Origin: Nelumbo lutea | Taxonomy: Eukaryota; Streptophyta; Magnoliopsida; Proteales; Nelumbonaceae | Assembly: GCA_022828595.1 (NCBI GenBank) | Contig: JAKGHH010000001.1 | Coordinates: forward strand, 135,799,017-135,863,016 | Reading direction: 5' to 3' | Length of the DNA stretch: 64,000 nt | In this document: piece after piece, positions 1 to 11,379 of the stretch | Position numbering within the stretch: position 1 is the stretch's first letter | Layout of the letters: the number at the start of each line of letters is the position of its first letter | Program-made: the position numbers and the translations under genes | Notes under the pieces: model-generated | What the model saw: the letters and a program-made list of their open reading frames with translations, nothing else | Told to the model about the DNA's origin: nothing | The model's database searches: none

Positions 1-14
1 GTCGGTTAACAGGT

Positions 15-1722
15 TCAGATCATCCACCGGCTCAAGCTTGAAGCACTGTAAGACTGCAGCATCAGGTCGAATATCTTCAGGAGGATATCAGGGAGAAAAC
101 ACAGAGACATCGCCATGTGCTTGACGACTACTCCCATGGCCTCGGCATCCCGCTGAGACATCGCCTGCTTGGCCATAGCGGCGCGAGCAGCCTCTTCGGC
201 AGCATAAGCGGCCGCCTCAGCAGCTCGGGTATTTGCCTCAGCGGCACGGAAAGCCTCTTCGGCAGCATGAGTGACCGCCTCAGCAGCTTGCGCTTGTCGC
301 GAGCTCCTCTCCACCTGGGCTGCTAAGGCATGAATAGAAGAATTCACCTACCAAAAGAAACAAGTGAGCGACAACTGCAAGAAGGATAGAAAATGAGGAA
401 GGCAGACGAAATCTGACTTACCACCATAGCATGAGTTACGGCACGGCAGACGACCTGATTCAAAGGAAGATCGGTCCACGCTGCGATCTCCTCGGGGAAA
501 GTAGCCTCCCTACTCTTCTGAAGAGCATAGTTCGGCGACAACACGCTCTTGAACTCCCCTTGAGCTCCCAAACCCGAGGGCCCAGCCCGCGTATGAGCGG
601 ACCCAGAGTGAGCAGGAGCATTGGAGTAGGCGGGAGCACCCGTATGAGTGGTCTCAGCGTAAGGCGCCCTGGCTGCTTCATGCGGAGCCACCTCGGGCTC
701 CCTGGGTAGATCCTCTGGCGTGTGGCCTGGAACTTGAGGCTCCTCATCCGGGGGCAGCTCGGTACGAGTTCGCTTGGTGACCCGCTTCCTCCTCTTCATG
801 CCTTGGAACAGGCGCCCCCCACGAGTCCTTTTTGTGTCCATCACACCTGCAGAAAAGAGTTCGACATCAGAAAAAAACGAAGGAACAAAGCAAACAAGAA
901 ACCTTTGAGCTAGAAACCTACCCGAACTCAGGCCAACCACAATAAGCTTGGCCTCCGTTAAGTACTGATGGCACTTTAAACCTTGCCGTGCCCATTGCCG
1001 GAGGCCCTTCACTGTCTCTTTATCGAGAGTGACACCAGAATCAGGAGCAGCCTCACCCCACCCGGTCTGAAAAGGCCACCCTTGTGCACTTTGCACCCCG
1101 AAGTAGTCTCGCTTCCACGCCGGGACCTTGTTAGGAAATTGGTGCAGAAGCTTAAAGCCTGGGCGAGGAGATAGGTAATACGCCTGTCTTCCCCCAGGAA
1201 GAGAACCCGCTTGTTTCTTGAGCATTAAGATAGAGAAGAATATCTCCAAGTCTAAAGGGAAGTTCTGTTTGCAAAAAAGGGAGACTGTTCCCACCAGGTT
1301 CCAAATGGAGTTTGGATGAAGCTGGCCAATGGTAATGCTGAAGTGGTTTATGACCTCGACGAGAAGTGGGTGGAAAGGCAGTTGCAGCCCCGGAGCGAGC
1401 TGCTCTCAAAAAATCACGATCTCATCAGGACCGTGTTCCCAAGGAAAACTACCCGAAGGAATGAAATAGGTATACCTCCCGGGCAGATTGTAAGAAATAA
1501 GTAAAGATTGGAGGCCCTCGGGCATCATGGTCGAAGGCTGTCTAGCATCCGACCTCGATGAGAGGTAGACGCCAAACTGCCCGAAGCTGCTCGGCCTATG
1601 GGTTCGAAGTCATCCTCAAGTTCCACCTCAAGATCACTAAAGCAGTCGGGGGATACGGCTCGGTTTGTAGAACCTACATCGGTCCTACTTGAAGAATCGT
1701 CTGAGCTATCAAAGCTAGACAT
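15..1722 (-). pseudogene. Antisense gene of a Tat-lineage element, spliced, N-terminal half frameshifted
   Basis: This gene runs opposite to its host element. It begins at an ATG at 1722 with a Ser/Asp-rich start (MSSFDSSDDSSSR), followed by an acidic stretch and then a region typical of plant transposon-associated proteins (YYLSPRPGFKL, then VPAWKRDYFGV and a WPFQTGW motif near 1050-1110). A Pro/Lys/Arg-rich linker and an Ala/Glu-rich heptad segment (about 125-347) end it. Two introns fit the reading frame: 921-847 (gtaggt...ctgcag) and 421-348 (gtaagt...ggtag). Frame changes between about 1260 and 1530 break the N-terminal half, so it is probably not functional. The 3' end may continue left of the window through another intron. 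Protein function is unknown; similar proteins are known from antisense ORFs of Grande-like elements. Confidence 0.65.
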
Positions 1723-1918
1723 CGAGGAGAAGAGGTGGATTCGGGAAGGTACTCACCGGAAGAAAGTTTTGAAGACTGCGGAGACTGGAACAAACCAAAA
1801 ACCTTGAAGGTGAAGTAACAAGCCTAGACGCAAACTGAAAGGTCTGGACGCGAGCTGAAAAGTTGGACGCGAGCTCAAGAAGCAAATTGCAAAGTGACAA
1901 ATCAACTGGGGTCCCCTA

Positions 1919-1927
1919 CTATTTATA
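1919..1927 (-). promoter_or_regulatory. TATA box of the antisense gene
   Basis: TATAAATAG on the minus strand, about 195 bp upstream of the ATG at 1722. The identical nonamer stands 180-190 bp before the equivalent ATG in both internal regions of the 37.6-49.3 kb element, which supports a promoter role. Confidence 0.55.
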
Positions 1928-2439
1928 GCTACAGTAACCAAGAACCACAGTGCAGATCAAAGCCAAATTCGACGGCCCGCATTCACGCCGACCGCATGTC
2001 CCTTGAGATCAAGACGTCATTGGCGCACGTCTTTCCGAAAAGATCGAAACGTCAATGCACGTCTTTTTGAAACCGATGATGCGCCGGCGCACATATTTCG
2101 AAAACTGACAACACGCCGCACATGTCTCTGCAACTGACAACTGCCAGTGCACGTCTCCTCAAAACAACAGTGGCGTGCTTTTTTCAAAATTAAAAGACCC
2201 ACTATCACGTCTCAGCGTCGCAATTTTTTGAAATTTAAAATAAATGCACACTGCCACGCCCGTCAACATTCATAAGCAGTAGGCACGTCTCCTGCCTTTT
2301 CGGACGCTCCAGAAAACCGGAGAACCCTGACAAAGCACCTCACGCAGTCAAGATTCAAAGAACGGGACAAATCCACCTACCACCTCGCAAAACTCCCCAC
2401 GCTAGGGCAAGACTCTTGGCGTGAGGAGTGGGGGGCAAT

Positions 2440-3359
2440 TGATGAAGTAAGATTTGGCCCGACCTCACAGTTACGCAACACATGGCAAAGGCAACAGCTC
2501 GGCACAAAAGCATGCCTAAGGCGCGAGCACCAAGGGGAGAAACCGGTTGACCGAACTCCCCTACCAGCGGTCCAAACTCCCTACTAGGAGCCCGAACTCA
2601 CCCTTCGGCCCCAAACCAGACAGTAATCCGAACTGGCCTGCCTGTAACAGTTCGGGACATACCTCGCCGAATTGGCCTGCCTTGTAACAGTTCGAAACAC
2701 ACCTCGCCGAACTGGCCTGCCTTATAACAGTTCGGGATACACCTCGCTGGACTGGCCTGCCTTAGTAGTTCGGGACACACCTTGCCGAACTGGCCTGCCC
2801 TATAGCAATACAGGACATACCTCCGAATACAAGACTTCGCCTCGCTCACCACTCCACCACATTGCCCTCAGGACACCAAAACCAAACAAACCGTACTATG
2901 CCTGACACCGAGGAAGTCCGTACCCAAGGGCGGCGCACCTGACTGACTTGGGATCTGACGCTTGACGGCCGCACTCCAAACGGCCACCTGCCACCGCCTC
3001 CTGACGCCGCCATCTCCAGTTACAGAGATGGTTCCGACAAAAGACAATGACGGTTTTGTCCCAGCAGAAAGGGTGACACCCGAACTGACAGATGCAAGGG
3101 TAATCATACCTGACTTGACAAGGGCTTCGGAGCGAGTGCGCAAAGTGGTTATAAAAGGCCCCCTACCCCCAACAACAAGGTATGTGAACTTTGCGCCATC
3201 TGGTCTATACTTTTCCTTTGAGAGTACTAACTTGAGCTTCGGAGTTATCTCACCGGGTTCCCCCCGGAGTTCCCTCATCTTTTCCATTTCAGGCTCCCCA
3301 TCGCTTCAGTCAGAGGTAGAATCGTTGGTAGCTAAGACCAACCGGATTGCGCTCCATCA
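2440..3359 (+). repeat. 3' LTR of the Tat element (920 bp)
   Basis: Bounded by TGATG and CATCA, with the polypurine tract immediately upstream (about 2421-2439). A TATAAAAG box lies at 3150-3157, so U3 is about 740 bp. A five-copy 40-bp tandem array sits in U3. It lacks the conserved core seen in the other Tat LTRs of this window, so it is a separate subfamily. Confidence 0.75.
2629..2823 (+). repeat. U3 minisatellite, about 40-bp unit, five copies
   Basis: Five imperfect copies of a unit beginning CGAACTGGCCTGCC, with a central AACAGTTCGGGACA and ending in ACCTCGC. The last copy is the most diverged. It lies upstream of the LTR TATA box, the place where retroelement enhancer repeats usually lie. 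Confidence 0.8.
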
Positions 3360-3370
3360 GATTCCTTCAC

Positions 3371-3373
<3 letters not shown>

Positions 3374-3404
<31 letters not shown>
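3374..3404 (+). repeat. (TC)n microsatellite
   Basis: An uninterrupted TC run immediately right of the LTR end, before the DUF1645 pseudogene. It resembles a pyrimidine-rich plant 5' leader. Confidence 0.9.
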
Positions 3405-3407
<3 letters not shown>

Positions 3408-3460
3408 GCAGTCTTAGACGCAGTCCCAATGGCTACTTCTAGAATGCGCCTGCAAGTCCA

Positions 3461-4375
3461 ATGCAATTTGTTATGTCCTCTACTCTTGCTTCTTTTGCTT
3501 CTGCTTTCATCTCTGCCTCGACAAACCTTTTTGTCTCTGGATCTTTTGAGTTCGAATTCTCTGCGAGGTTTCCTTCTAACACTTCTACCACCGTTGCATC
3601 CATGATTTCTGTGGATGAGCTGTTCTTGAAAGGCCAGATCCGGCCGATGAAGCTGTCTTCTCATTTGTAGAGGCCTCTGATCTTAGCTCTGCTACTAGAT
3701 CTTGAAGTTGAAGACGAGGATGAGTAAGGTAAGGAGTCGAGAGAAACAGAGTTCGAGAAATGCGAGGAGTCGTTGACGAGAGGGAGAGATCTAAGGTTAC
3801 GTAGTGGATCTCTGCACAAGAGGGCTAGATCTCTGTCTCCTTTGAGAAATACAATGTTCCAATGGCACGAAGAGGAAGAATATCAGGAAGTATGACATGC
3901 TGGCGAGCTTCATCCTCTAGACCTGGAGGATTCTGAGTATAAACAGGCCAAAACTCCATCGATGGGAACCACACCTTCTATTTCTACTTCTTCATTCAGG
4001 TCGTCTTCTTCCAGAAGGAGCTCGAAGAGATGGGTCTTTTTGAAGGACTTCCTCTATTGAAGTAAAAGAGAAGAAGAGGGAACAATAAAGAGAAGTTCTA
4101 GTCTTCGATTTCCTTCTCTCCTACTAAAGAGAAGAAGTCTTCATCAACATCTCTCCTCTTATCTTCCTCAAAGGAGAAGAAATCTTCAGCGACACCTACA
4201 ACAGTAGAGGCACAAAAGCTGAAGCTGAGTCAAGAAGTTTCCGCGAAGAAAACTCTTGCGGGTAAACCAACCAATGGCATCGGCAAGAGTCGGATTCCCC
4301 CGTCACCTCATGAGCTGCATTATATGGCAAATAGAGCTCAGGCAGAGGAGATGAGGAAACTATTAGGGGTTTCTT
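3461..4375 (+). pseudogene. DUF1645-family pseudogene
   Basis: A decayed plant DUF1645 gene. The ATG at 3461 starts MQFVMSS, and the frame carries the family signatures FEFEFSARFPS and DELFLKGQIRPMKLSSHL before a stop at 3668. Farther on, in shifting frames, come RGRDLRLRSGSLHKRARSLS (about 3780-3840), RWVFLKDFL (about 4031), and near the end PSPHELHYMANRAQAEEMRK (about 4300-4360). These are the expected blocks in the expected order. At least one in-frame stop and several frameshifts break it, and the usual C-terminus is replaced by unrelated sequence. No introns are evident. DUF1645 proteins have no established biochemical function. An intact but divergent member lies at 58658-59440. Confidence 0.75.
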
Positions 4376-4502
4376 GTTTTTGCCATCTCGGGGATTAGAA
4401 TGTAAATCTTGATAGCTTTTTGCCATGGGTTCTGCCAATCTGTCCATTGGAGCCATTGTTGCTTTTAAAGATTTGGATATGTAGAGTTTATGGTTTCCTC
4501 TG

Positions 4503-4672
4503 TCATTTGGAATGTAGTTTGCATGAGCGAGTTGGAAGATAAGGCATTTACGTCCCACGCATAGTTGTAGAATGGCGACTGGATTAGGGACATGACGATT
4601 AAAACTCGGTTTCCATTCTATGTCGAAGCCCACTATGAACTTGTGAAGTTGCCGACGGTGGATGTAAAGGAA
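4503..4672 (-). pseudogene. WRN-type 3'-5' exonuclease gene fragment
   Basis: The minus strand encodes a short block, FIVGFDIEWKPSF followed by NPVAILQLCVGRKCLIFQL and HANYIP. This matches the N-terminal exo I region of plant Werner-syndrome-like exonucleases, where the DxE pair (here D and E of DIEW) binds metal. The homology ends abruptly at about 4503, without exo II or exo III. An open frame continues to 4196 only because it overlaps the DUF1645 pseudogene antisense. It is therefore a gene fragment, probably one exon or a partial duplicate, and not an active nuclease. Confidence 0.65.
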
Positions 4673-4699
4673 TATGAGGGAGAGAGAGAAATGTGAAGG

Positions 4700-5911
4700 A
4701 ATTTGTGATGGGATTATTGGTGAAGTCGGAGAGGATAAACAATATTTTTTCTCAATTGTCTGGATAATTATTATAACGGTAGTGTGGGGAGTAAAAAATA
4801 TTACAATGATCGATTTTAAAAGAAAGCAGGGAGTCTTTATCATAATATCATAATAGAGGGGGGTTTTGTCGCAAAACAAAGTACAAGGGTTGTCATAGAC
4901 CCCATACTACAACGGAGTCAGGATCTCCTGCCGGCAAAATCTCTGCCTACATCTACCCACATAGCGTTTACTTTTTTTATGTTCGACACGCCAGACATTT
5001 CATTAAAGTCTTCAAAAGCAAATCAGATGTTGCGGGGACGTTCGATGACTATCCATTCAAAACTTGGAGAAGAGTTTTGTTGTCGCTAAAAACCTCCAAA
5101 GGTTCGCCAAACTAACTATGATTTTAATGTCTTCAAAAAGCAGAAGACCCTGATGGTGATTGATTAAGTAGAAAAAGTAGCTGACTCCAAAGGATCGCCT
5201 AACGCAGCTTATGCGGTAAGGAAGGGTTAGTCCATTATTGTTTAATGTCTTGTTAATTATGGATTATTTTATTCTACTGAATGTTCTGAAACTGTTTCTT
5301 TTCTTCCTTTCCATGATTCCCCCATGGATGCTGCTGTTGGTTTCCGTTTTATTGCATTTTTTATAAGATTTATGCGTGCTTTATAAAAAAAAAAAAAGGA
5401 AAACTTTTGCTTGTATGTTATTTATAAAAACTTTACCTGGTAAGAACAATAAAGCAGAAAAAGACAAACACAATTGGTAGATTAATTGAATTTGTTTAAT
5501 ACAGACTGCAGAGCATTAAGGAAAAAACATTAGATCCAAACTAGACTGACACAGGTTTTCTTTTTTTTTTTTTTTACTTTAGAATTTGCTGGTAGTTTGT
5601 GAGGATGAGATTGTTCTGGAAGGAGAGAAAACTGAGGCATGTGAGAGCATGCGTTTCATGAGGTTGATGATCATTGGAACCGTATTGGTGCCTTTTATTT
5701 GTTGATATCACCTTTGACTGATGATATAGATATAGTACTCGATGGAAGAACTTGAATGTCAAAATTGTTGCTGTAATGTAATCACTTCCTCTTCTCATAA
5801 ATAAATGAGTGTATGGAAACTAAAGTAGCCCCTTGACTTATCTTTCATGGTAACAAGAGCACAGGTAGTGTCGTTATCCTAAAGACAGACAAACTAAATG
5901 CATGCTGGGAT
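4700..5911. other. No gene recognised
   Basis: A-rich and T-rich runs at about 5385-5397 (A) and 5561-5574 (T) may mark old retroposed ends. Short open frames show no family signature. Confidence 0.5.
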
Positions 5912-6055
5912 TTTATTTTATTTTTTTGAGAAATGGTAACTTTTCTTTCAATTAGAACAAGATGTAGAAGAGACTACGAGAGGATGTGCAAAACGACAGG
6001 GCTTTACAACAAAAAGAAAACAAGCCTTTCAGGGAAGCTACTTGGGACTATTTAT
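5912..6055 (-). mobile_element. Possible LINE 3'-end fragment
   Basis: Read on the minus strand, this ends in GAAAAGTTACCATTTCTC followed by an A-rich tail (5912-5930), as plant L1 LINE 3' ends do. It is very short and no coding sequence is attached. Confidence 0.35.
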
Positions 6056-6387
6056 ACGTGCCCCTGATTCATACTGATATTAGGGAGCTGGCTACTTTTA
6101 TTGGCTAATGTAGCCAATTGTCATTTGAGCCTAAAAACACATTTCTGTACTTGATATTGGTGACTTAGTGTATATTTAGGAAAGTGACATAAAGTAGCTT
6201 TTTGATATCTCATATAGAATTGATGGTGTAATAGATTTAACCTGACCAGAGTGGTGGCTCATACCATAACTCAACCTTTCAAATAATAGACTCATGGGGA
6301 TGATGTCATGAAAGACAACTAGTTACATCAACTTTGGTGATTCGATACTCCATAAATATTCTCATAAGATTTAAAACCTAAAGGATC

Positions 6388-7192
6388 TTAACACTCACAA
6401 ATTCCATGAGCATAATCTTGTTGCCTTTTCTCATACTTCTCAACTTCTTCCTTCATAGCCCTTAATCTTATGACCTTGAATGGGTTGTTTCCAACATATA
6501 AATCAGGAAATTTGAAGGTCCTGAATGTTGATAGAGGCATTTGGTTAAAAAAATCTTGGATTAAGGGAATGGTATCCTTGAAATAGGAAACAAGGGACAA
6601 CTTGCTATTAGGGAACTTTGCTTTGTAGGAAGGGTGCAGTCTTTGAAGGTGCTTTCTTGGTAATTGCCTTTTGCTACTAGGATGTGTTGCTCTTTGCCTA
6701 GCTTCTTGGCCTTTTCTTGCATCTTTTAGGGTGACAAAGCAATACTCATGGCTATGGAATGTAGGTTGGTGAAGTATTTAGGACTCAGGTTCTCAAGGTG
6801 GACCTCATACTCTTTGGAAATGCCATTCAAATAGAGCTGCACCAATTTGTGCTCGTTTTCCTTATTGTGTTGGAGGTCTAGTCAAGTAGTTGTAGAGTCT
6901 CTTGATGTAAACATTTACATCCTCTTAAGGTTCTTGCTTCATCCTGCTTGGGTTGGAAGTGCAAAAATCTTCTTTTACATCATAAAACCAGTTGTAAAAC
7001 ATTGCTATGATATTGTCATAGGTTTTTACAATTGCTTGCCTTAAGTTGCAGTACTAGGTATAAGACCTTTACAATGACTTCTTGAACTCCCTAAGGTACA
7101 GGACTATAAGTCTTGAGTATCGATATTGTTCAAGGGCATCTAAGAATTGTCAGTTGTGCTCCCTAGGTCTAACTTCATCTTTAGTGAACTTG
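6388..7192 (-). pseudogene. Decayed Ty3/gypsy-like gag, C-terminal part, split by the copia element
   Basis: On the minus strand, pieces such as LYLREFKKSL, TYDNIIAMFYNWFYDVKEDF and EDVNVYIKRLYNYLTR follow the order of a retrotransposon gag domain (capsid-like helices, then the conserved region with E-D-V-x-x-Y). Several stops and frame changes interrupt it. Joined across the copia insertion, the reading continues from 15044-14895. The C-terminal stretch (6600-6388) is open but unrecognised. The gag assignment rests on pattern resemblance only. Confidence 0.45.
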
Positions 7193-7197
7193 GTGAA
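7193..7197. repeat. Target-site duplication GTGAA (left)
   Basis: GTGAA directly precedes the copia LTR and is repeated exactly at 14890-14894 after the other LTR. Confidence 0.9.
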
Positions 7198-9112
7198 TGT
7201 TAGACAATTTTGTATGCCCTTAGCTTCAATCAAGATGATGTACTTTATGAGTTTATTGTAAATGAATAAAAGTGCATATTTGATTCATGTTCCCTTGGTA
7301 TGTTTCTGTGTAATACCCTTAAACTGGACACTTAAAGAGACTCGTGTTAGTTTAGAATGTTCATAGCCAGTGGATTGGTCTGGGGAGACCTATCCTGACA
7401 TGGCTGACACTGTGGTGCCACCAAGTCGGTTGGGGTGGCCTGTCTCAGCTGCCAAGGTGAGACCCTAGACACATACAGTGTAGGATTAATTGAATCTATG
7501 AACTAGACAAGATTTCCAATATTGCCCTAGACCTTGGTGATTGATGGGCAAAACTGGAAAGTTACACCCGACCCCTAGACTCGATTATGATACTGCATTA
7601 GGTGTCAAATTGGGCTGTCTTTGATGTACCATTTAGTGAGATCCTTAGCGGGGGTCAAAACCTGGGTATGTTGGGACAGTCTAAGAATTCATCTGAGTGG
7701 GTGATCATAGTGACAGGATCAGCCCCTTTGTCGGACAAAGGTAATGATTGGGGATGCATTCTCACTGATGGAAACCAAGATTGCCGACAGTCAATTTCAA
7801 TCGTTGAGATTTGTTTTGCAAAATATATTTTATATGAGATATAAAAATATATATATTATGATTTCGAAATGATTTGCAAATGGTTTTAATTCCCAGGATC
7901 CATATAAGCAGAGAGTGCAACACTGTTCCTTGCAGCCGAGGGAGAGGTCCTCTCTTGTCGGACAGTGTATGATCATTATGGGCTGATAGGTTAAGTGTAA
8001 GACCATTGAGGATTATACCTGATGGGCTAATCTTGCATCTGCCCACAATCCCTGGGTGTTACAAGGTGGCTTGGCCCAGGGACCATTAGGGTAAGTGTTG
8101 GGCCCATAGAGCCCATGAGATGGGTTTCAGGGGGTGCATTGTCCATAACAGTGTATTCGGCCAGACCTTGTAACAAAGGCTGGGCTGAACCCATGTGGCT
8201 GATGTGTAGATCAATGTTTGGGTCCCATGCCATACAAGGAAGCCCAACTGGGTAGCAGTTTGGAAGGCTAAGTGCATACATAAACTTAAATGGGCCTTAA
8301 GCCCATTTCGAACGTGGCTGATTTGATTAGTTATTTAAAGGGGCGAATTCTGAGATGGATTAGCAGATAGGATTGGGCGTAGACCCTATCCACCTAGAAA
8401 GTCCAGATTTAGATTTGGAAGCCTCCCAATTAGATTAGGAGATGGTTGATCTAATCTGTAGATAAGATAGGGGTTATCCCTTATCACTAAAAGGGACTTC
8501 TAATCCAAATTTGATTTGGATCAGCAACTCCTAATGGGATTAGGAGCTGATCCCTTTAAGTCTATAAAAGGAGGAGGGGGCGGTAGCCTTTAGACATGCA
8601 ATACACAATTCCTGTCTTCAGAGCTAAAATCACAAGAAGAGAGAATTATGCTCCCTGCGAATACTCTCTTGCCGCCTCCTTCCTGTAACTGCCGCCTCCA
8701 GCAGTTCGATCTCCTCCTCTCTACAGGAGTAATCAAGATTCGATCTTGATACCAATCTTTTGAACTGTATTCACAAGCCATCCAGTTGATTCTTGCGAAG
8801 GGTCAAGTTCTTTTGGAAGAACACTGCTGATTCTGCTCCACTCTACACTACGCCATCTTCAATGGGAGCAGATTTTGGATCCTTTCTTGGGCGTGAGTAC
8901 CTCCATTGGGAGATATTGTTTCTCCGTATCAGACCCTCCATACTCCTTTTGGTTCAGATCTGGTCCAGTTTATGGTTCAAGAATGCTCTTTAAAAATATG
9001 ATTTTCTAAATAGGGAATGCGATTCCCAGTTGAAGGGAGAGAAAAATTTTTGAAATCCGCCCCTTATTCCGCAATCTTTGGGCGTCAATGTGATGGATAT
9101 CCTATCCCTTCA
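7198..9112 (+). repeat. Copia 5' LTR (1915 bp)
   Basis: Runs from TGTTAGACAATTTTG to CCTATCCCTTCA. A TATAAAAG promoter box lies at 8563-8570. The 3' LTR is the same sequence with small differences: a longer AT microsatellite and a 21-bp stretch absent here near 8763. Confidence 0.93.
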
Positions 9113-9113
9113 G

Positions 9114-9125
9114 TGGTATCAGAGC
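9114..9125 (+). other. Copia primer binding site
   Basis: TGGTATCAGAGC, complementary to the 3' end of plant initiator-Met tRNA, one base after the LTR. Confidence 0.9.
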
Positions 9126-9312
9126 CATGGTTCAAATCTTGAACCATTTAGTTTCATATCTGAATCTGTGCAAATGGGTAGAAGGCGTTCTACCCGATTT
9201 GCGCAGATATGGGTTTTGGGAAATTTGTTCCCAAAATTGATGGGCAAATAATCTGAAATTAATTTTCTATAAATCTGATTATTGTTTAGAATCTTTATGA
9301 TTTTCTATAGAT

Positions 9313-9840
9313 CAGATCGAACTTGCCAAGGACGTATTGGATAGTCTTAAGACAATGTACGAAGAGTAGAATCGTTCTACTCGGCAGAAGGTCTTGAAAT
9401 AGTTCATGACCGCACAGATGTCCAAGGGCCAACAAGTTCATGACCATTGTATCCGGATGATGGGTTATATCAACGAACTGGAGGCTCTTGGATCCGGGCT
9501 GGATCTTGTAACATAGATCGATGCTATTCTCAACTCTCTGCCTCAATCCTTTAATCCATTCATCATGAACTACAACATGAACAAGCTGAGCGTCAGTTTG
9601 CAGGAACTCAGCAATATATTGCAGAGGGTCGAAGAATTGATTAAAAAGGATGAACCCATTGCCATGCTTGTTGAAATTGGAAAATCGGGCAAGAAAAGAA
9701 GGCAAAGAGAAAGCCCTAGAAGAAGGCTGCCAAACCCAAAAGCAGAAGAAAGACAAAGCATCAGATGCTTGTCACTTCTGCAAGAAGACCGGCCACTAGA
9801 AAAGGAACTGTCCTGCATACTTGGAATCCAAGAAAGGTAA
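9313..9840 (+). pseudogene. Copia gag, truncated and with stops
   Basis: Recognisable as gag by LAKDVLDSLKTMYEE, the MMGYINELEALGSGLD helix region, and a CCHC zinc knuckle (CHFCKKTGH, stop, KRNC) at about 9766-9815. The first hundred or so residues of gag are absent; the leader runs straight into this segment. Stops occur at 9367, 9400 and 9514, and one inside the knuckle at 9797. A frame change near 9700 separates the capsid part from the knuckle. Gag would form the virus-like particle and package RNA; this copy cannot. Confidence 0.85.
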
Positions 9841-10110
9841 TTTCGAAACTTGTGTTATAGAAACCAATTTATTGGTAGCTTCTGCATCCAAGTGTATTGA
9901 CTCCGGGGCTTCAACTCATGCGTGTAACTCACTGCAGGGGTTCAAGTTAAGTAGAAGACTGAGTGAAGGAGAAGTCACACTCTACTTGGGGACTACTGCA
10001 ATTGTTGCAGCTATGGCCATAGGAACCGTGGAGTTATTTTTTAGAGAATGAACAATTGTACTGAAAGATTGTCTTTATGTACAAAATTTAAGGAGAATTT
10101 TGATTTCTGT
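9841..10110 (+). pseudogene. Copia aspartic protease region
   Basis: CIDSGASTHACNSLQGF carries the active-site DSGA. The downstream flap-side sequence ends in CLYVQNLRRILISVSKL. A TGA at 10049 interrupts the same frame used by the rest of pol. Confidence 0.8.
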
Positions 10111-11100
10111 CTCAAAACTGTGTGCAGATGGTTATTCTGTCTTCTTTATTAATACAATTACTATTAAAAGAAATAACAGATTCATCGCATACCGGGAACT
10201 AGAGAACAGTCTCTATGTTCTACATCCTTCTCTAGAAACTAACATAACCGAAACTACGTCAGCTGAAATCCCCAAGAAGAGAGCCTGTGATACAGTTAAT
10301 CCCACGTGTCTGTGGCATTACCGACTTGGCCACATCGGTGTTGACCGAATCACAAGGTTGGTAAAGGATGGTTCTTTGGATTTTCTAACTGTAGAAGATC
10401 TTCCCACCTGTGAGCCTTGCCTACAAGGCAAGATGACGAAACAACCATTTAATGGTAAGCCTGAAAGATGTACAGGCACATTTGACCTAATACATACTGA
10501 TGTATGTGGTCCCCTGAGTGTTAGGATACAAAATCAACACGTGTATTTCATCACCTTCACAAATGATTTTTCACAATATGGTTACGTGTACCTAATGAGA
10601 CACAAGTCTGAATCCTTTGAAAAGTTCAAAGAGTTTAGACAAGAGGTCGAGAAACAGTTAGGGAGAGAAATTAAAGCCCTTCGATCAGATCGAGGTGGCG
10701 AGTATCTCTCTGACGAATTCAGGGACTACTTAAAGGACAATGGGATAGTATCACAATTATCTCCTCTTGCTACACCACAACTTAACGGTGTTTCAGAGAA
10801 GAGGAATAGGACCTTATTGGATATGGTCCGGTCGCTTCTCATACACTAAGAGTTACCCACATCCTTTTGGGATTACGCATTAGAGACTGTGATTTACGTG
10901 TTGAATCGGGTTCCAACCAAATCGGTTCCAAACACTCCATATGAACTTTGGACCGGAAGGAAACCAAGTGTCAGACACTTGAAGATTTGGGGTTGTCCAG
11001 CACATGTTAAAAGAACGAGTGCGGACAAGTTGGAATCCAAGACTAGTCGTTGCCTATTTGTAGGCTACCCAAAAGGCTCTGTAGGTTACCTATTCTATGA
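10111..11100 (+). pseudogene. Copia integrase
   Basis: The HHCC zinc domain is visible as LWHYRLGHIGVDR and CEPCLQGK. The catalytic core follows, with D in HTDVCGP, D in FTNDFSQYG and E in NGVSEKRNRT, so the DDE triad is intact. A TAA at 10847 interrupts it. The C-terminal part ([18 protein letters not shown]) follows in the same frame. Integrase inserts the cDNA; here it is broken by the stop. Confidence 0.9.
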
Positions 11101-11379
11101 TCCAAGTGAGCAGAAAGTGTTTTGCAATCAAAATGCACAATTCTTGGAAACTAATTTCATCTTGGACACCCATCGTCAGGAAGTTGTTCTTGATGAAGAG
11201 AGCTCAAGAGCAGTGGGAGATGTCCCACAAGTTCCAGGTAGTGACCAACCTAGAAGAACCACTTGGGTATCCAGGCCACCAGTCTGTTATGGTTCTGACC
11301 AGGATAGTTACCTGGTGGAAACCTTGACTAGTGAGGAGGATCCCGTGACTTATGCGGAAGCTATGTTGGACATAGATTC

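Larger units (their letters stand above)
1..3359 (+). mobile_element. Ty3/gypsy Tat-lineage LTR retrotransposon, 3' part
   Basis: The window opens inside the 3' internal region of a Ty3/gypsy element and runs through its 3' LTR. The sequence shows a purine-rich tract ending in GGAGTGGGGGGCAAT just before TGATG at 2440, and a CATCA terminus at 3359. The same purine tract and TGATG/CATCA ends occur in the element at 37.6-49.3 kb. No gag or pol lies in the visible part; the internal stretch instead carries an antisense gene, as known for Tat-lineage elements such as maize Grande. The 5' LTR lies left of the window, so the target duplication cannot be checked; the base pairs after 3359 begin GATTC. 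Assignment to Tat is inferred from layout and from the second element. Confidence 0.8.

Noticed and set aside
3332..3664. Arg/Glu-rich open frame on the minus strand over the CT repeat
   Set aside because: It is antisense to the DUF1645 pseudogene and its repetitive RERERE stretch is only the CT microsatellite.
4196..4879. 227-codon minus-strand frame as a complete exonuclease gene
   Set aside because: Only about 55 codons match the exonuclease; the rest is antisense to another pseudogene or unrelated, and no initiating context or further exo motifs exist.
9295..9756. 153-codon minus-strand frame inside copia gag
   Set aside because: Antisense shadow of gag; no family motif.
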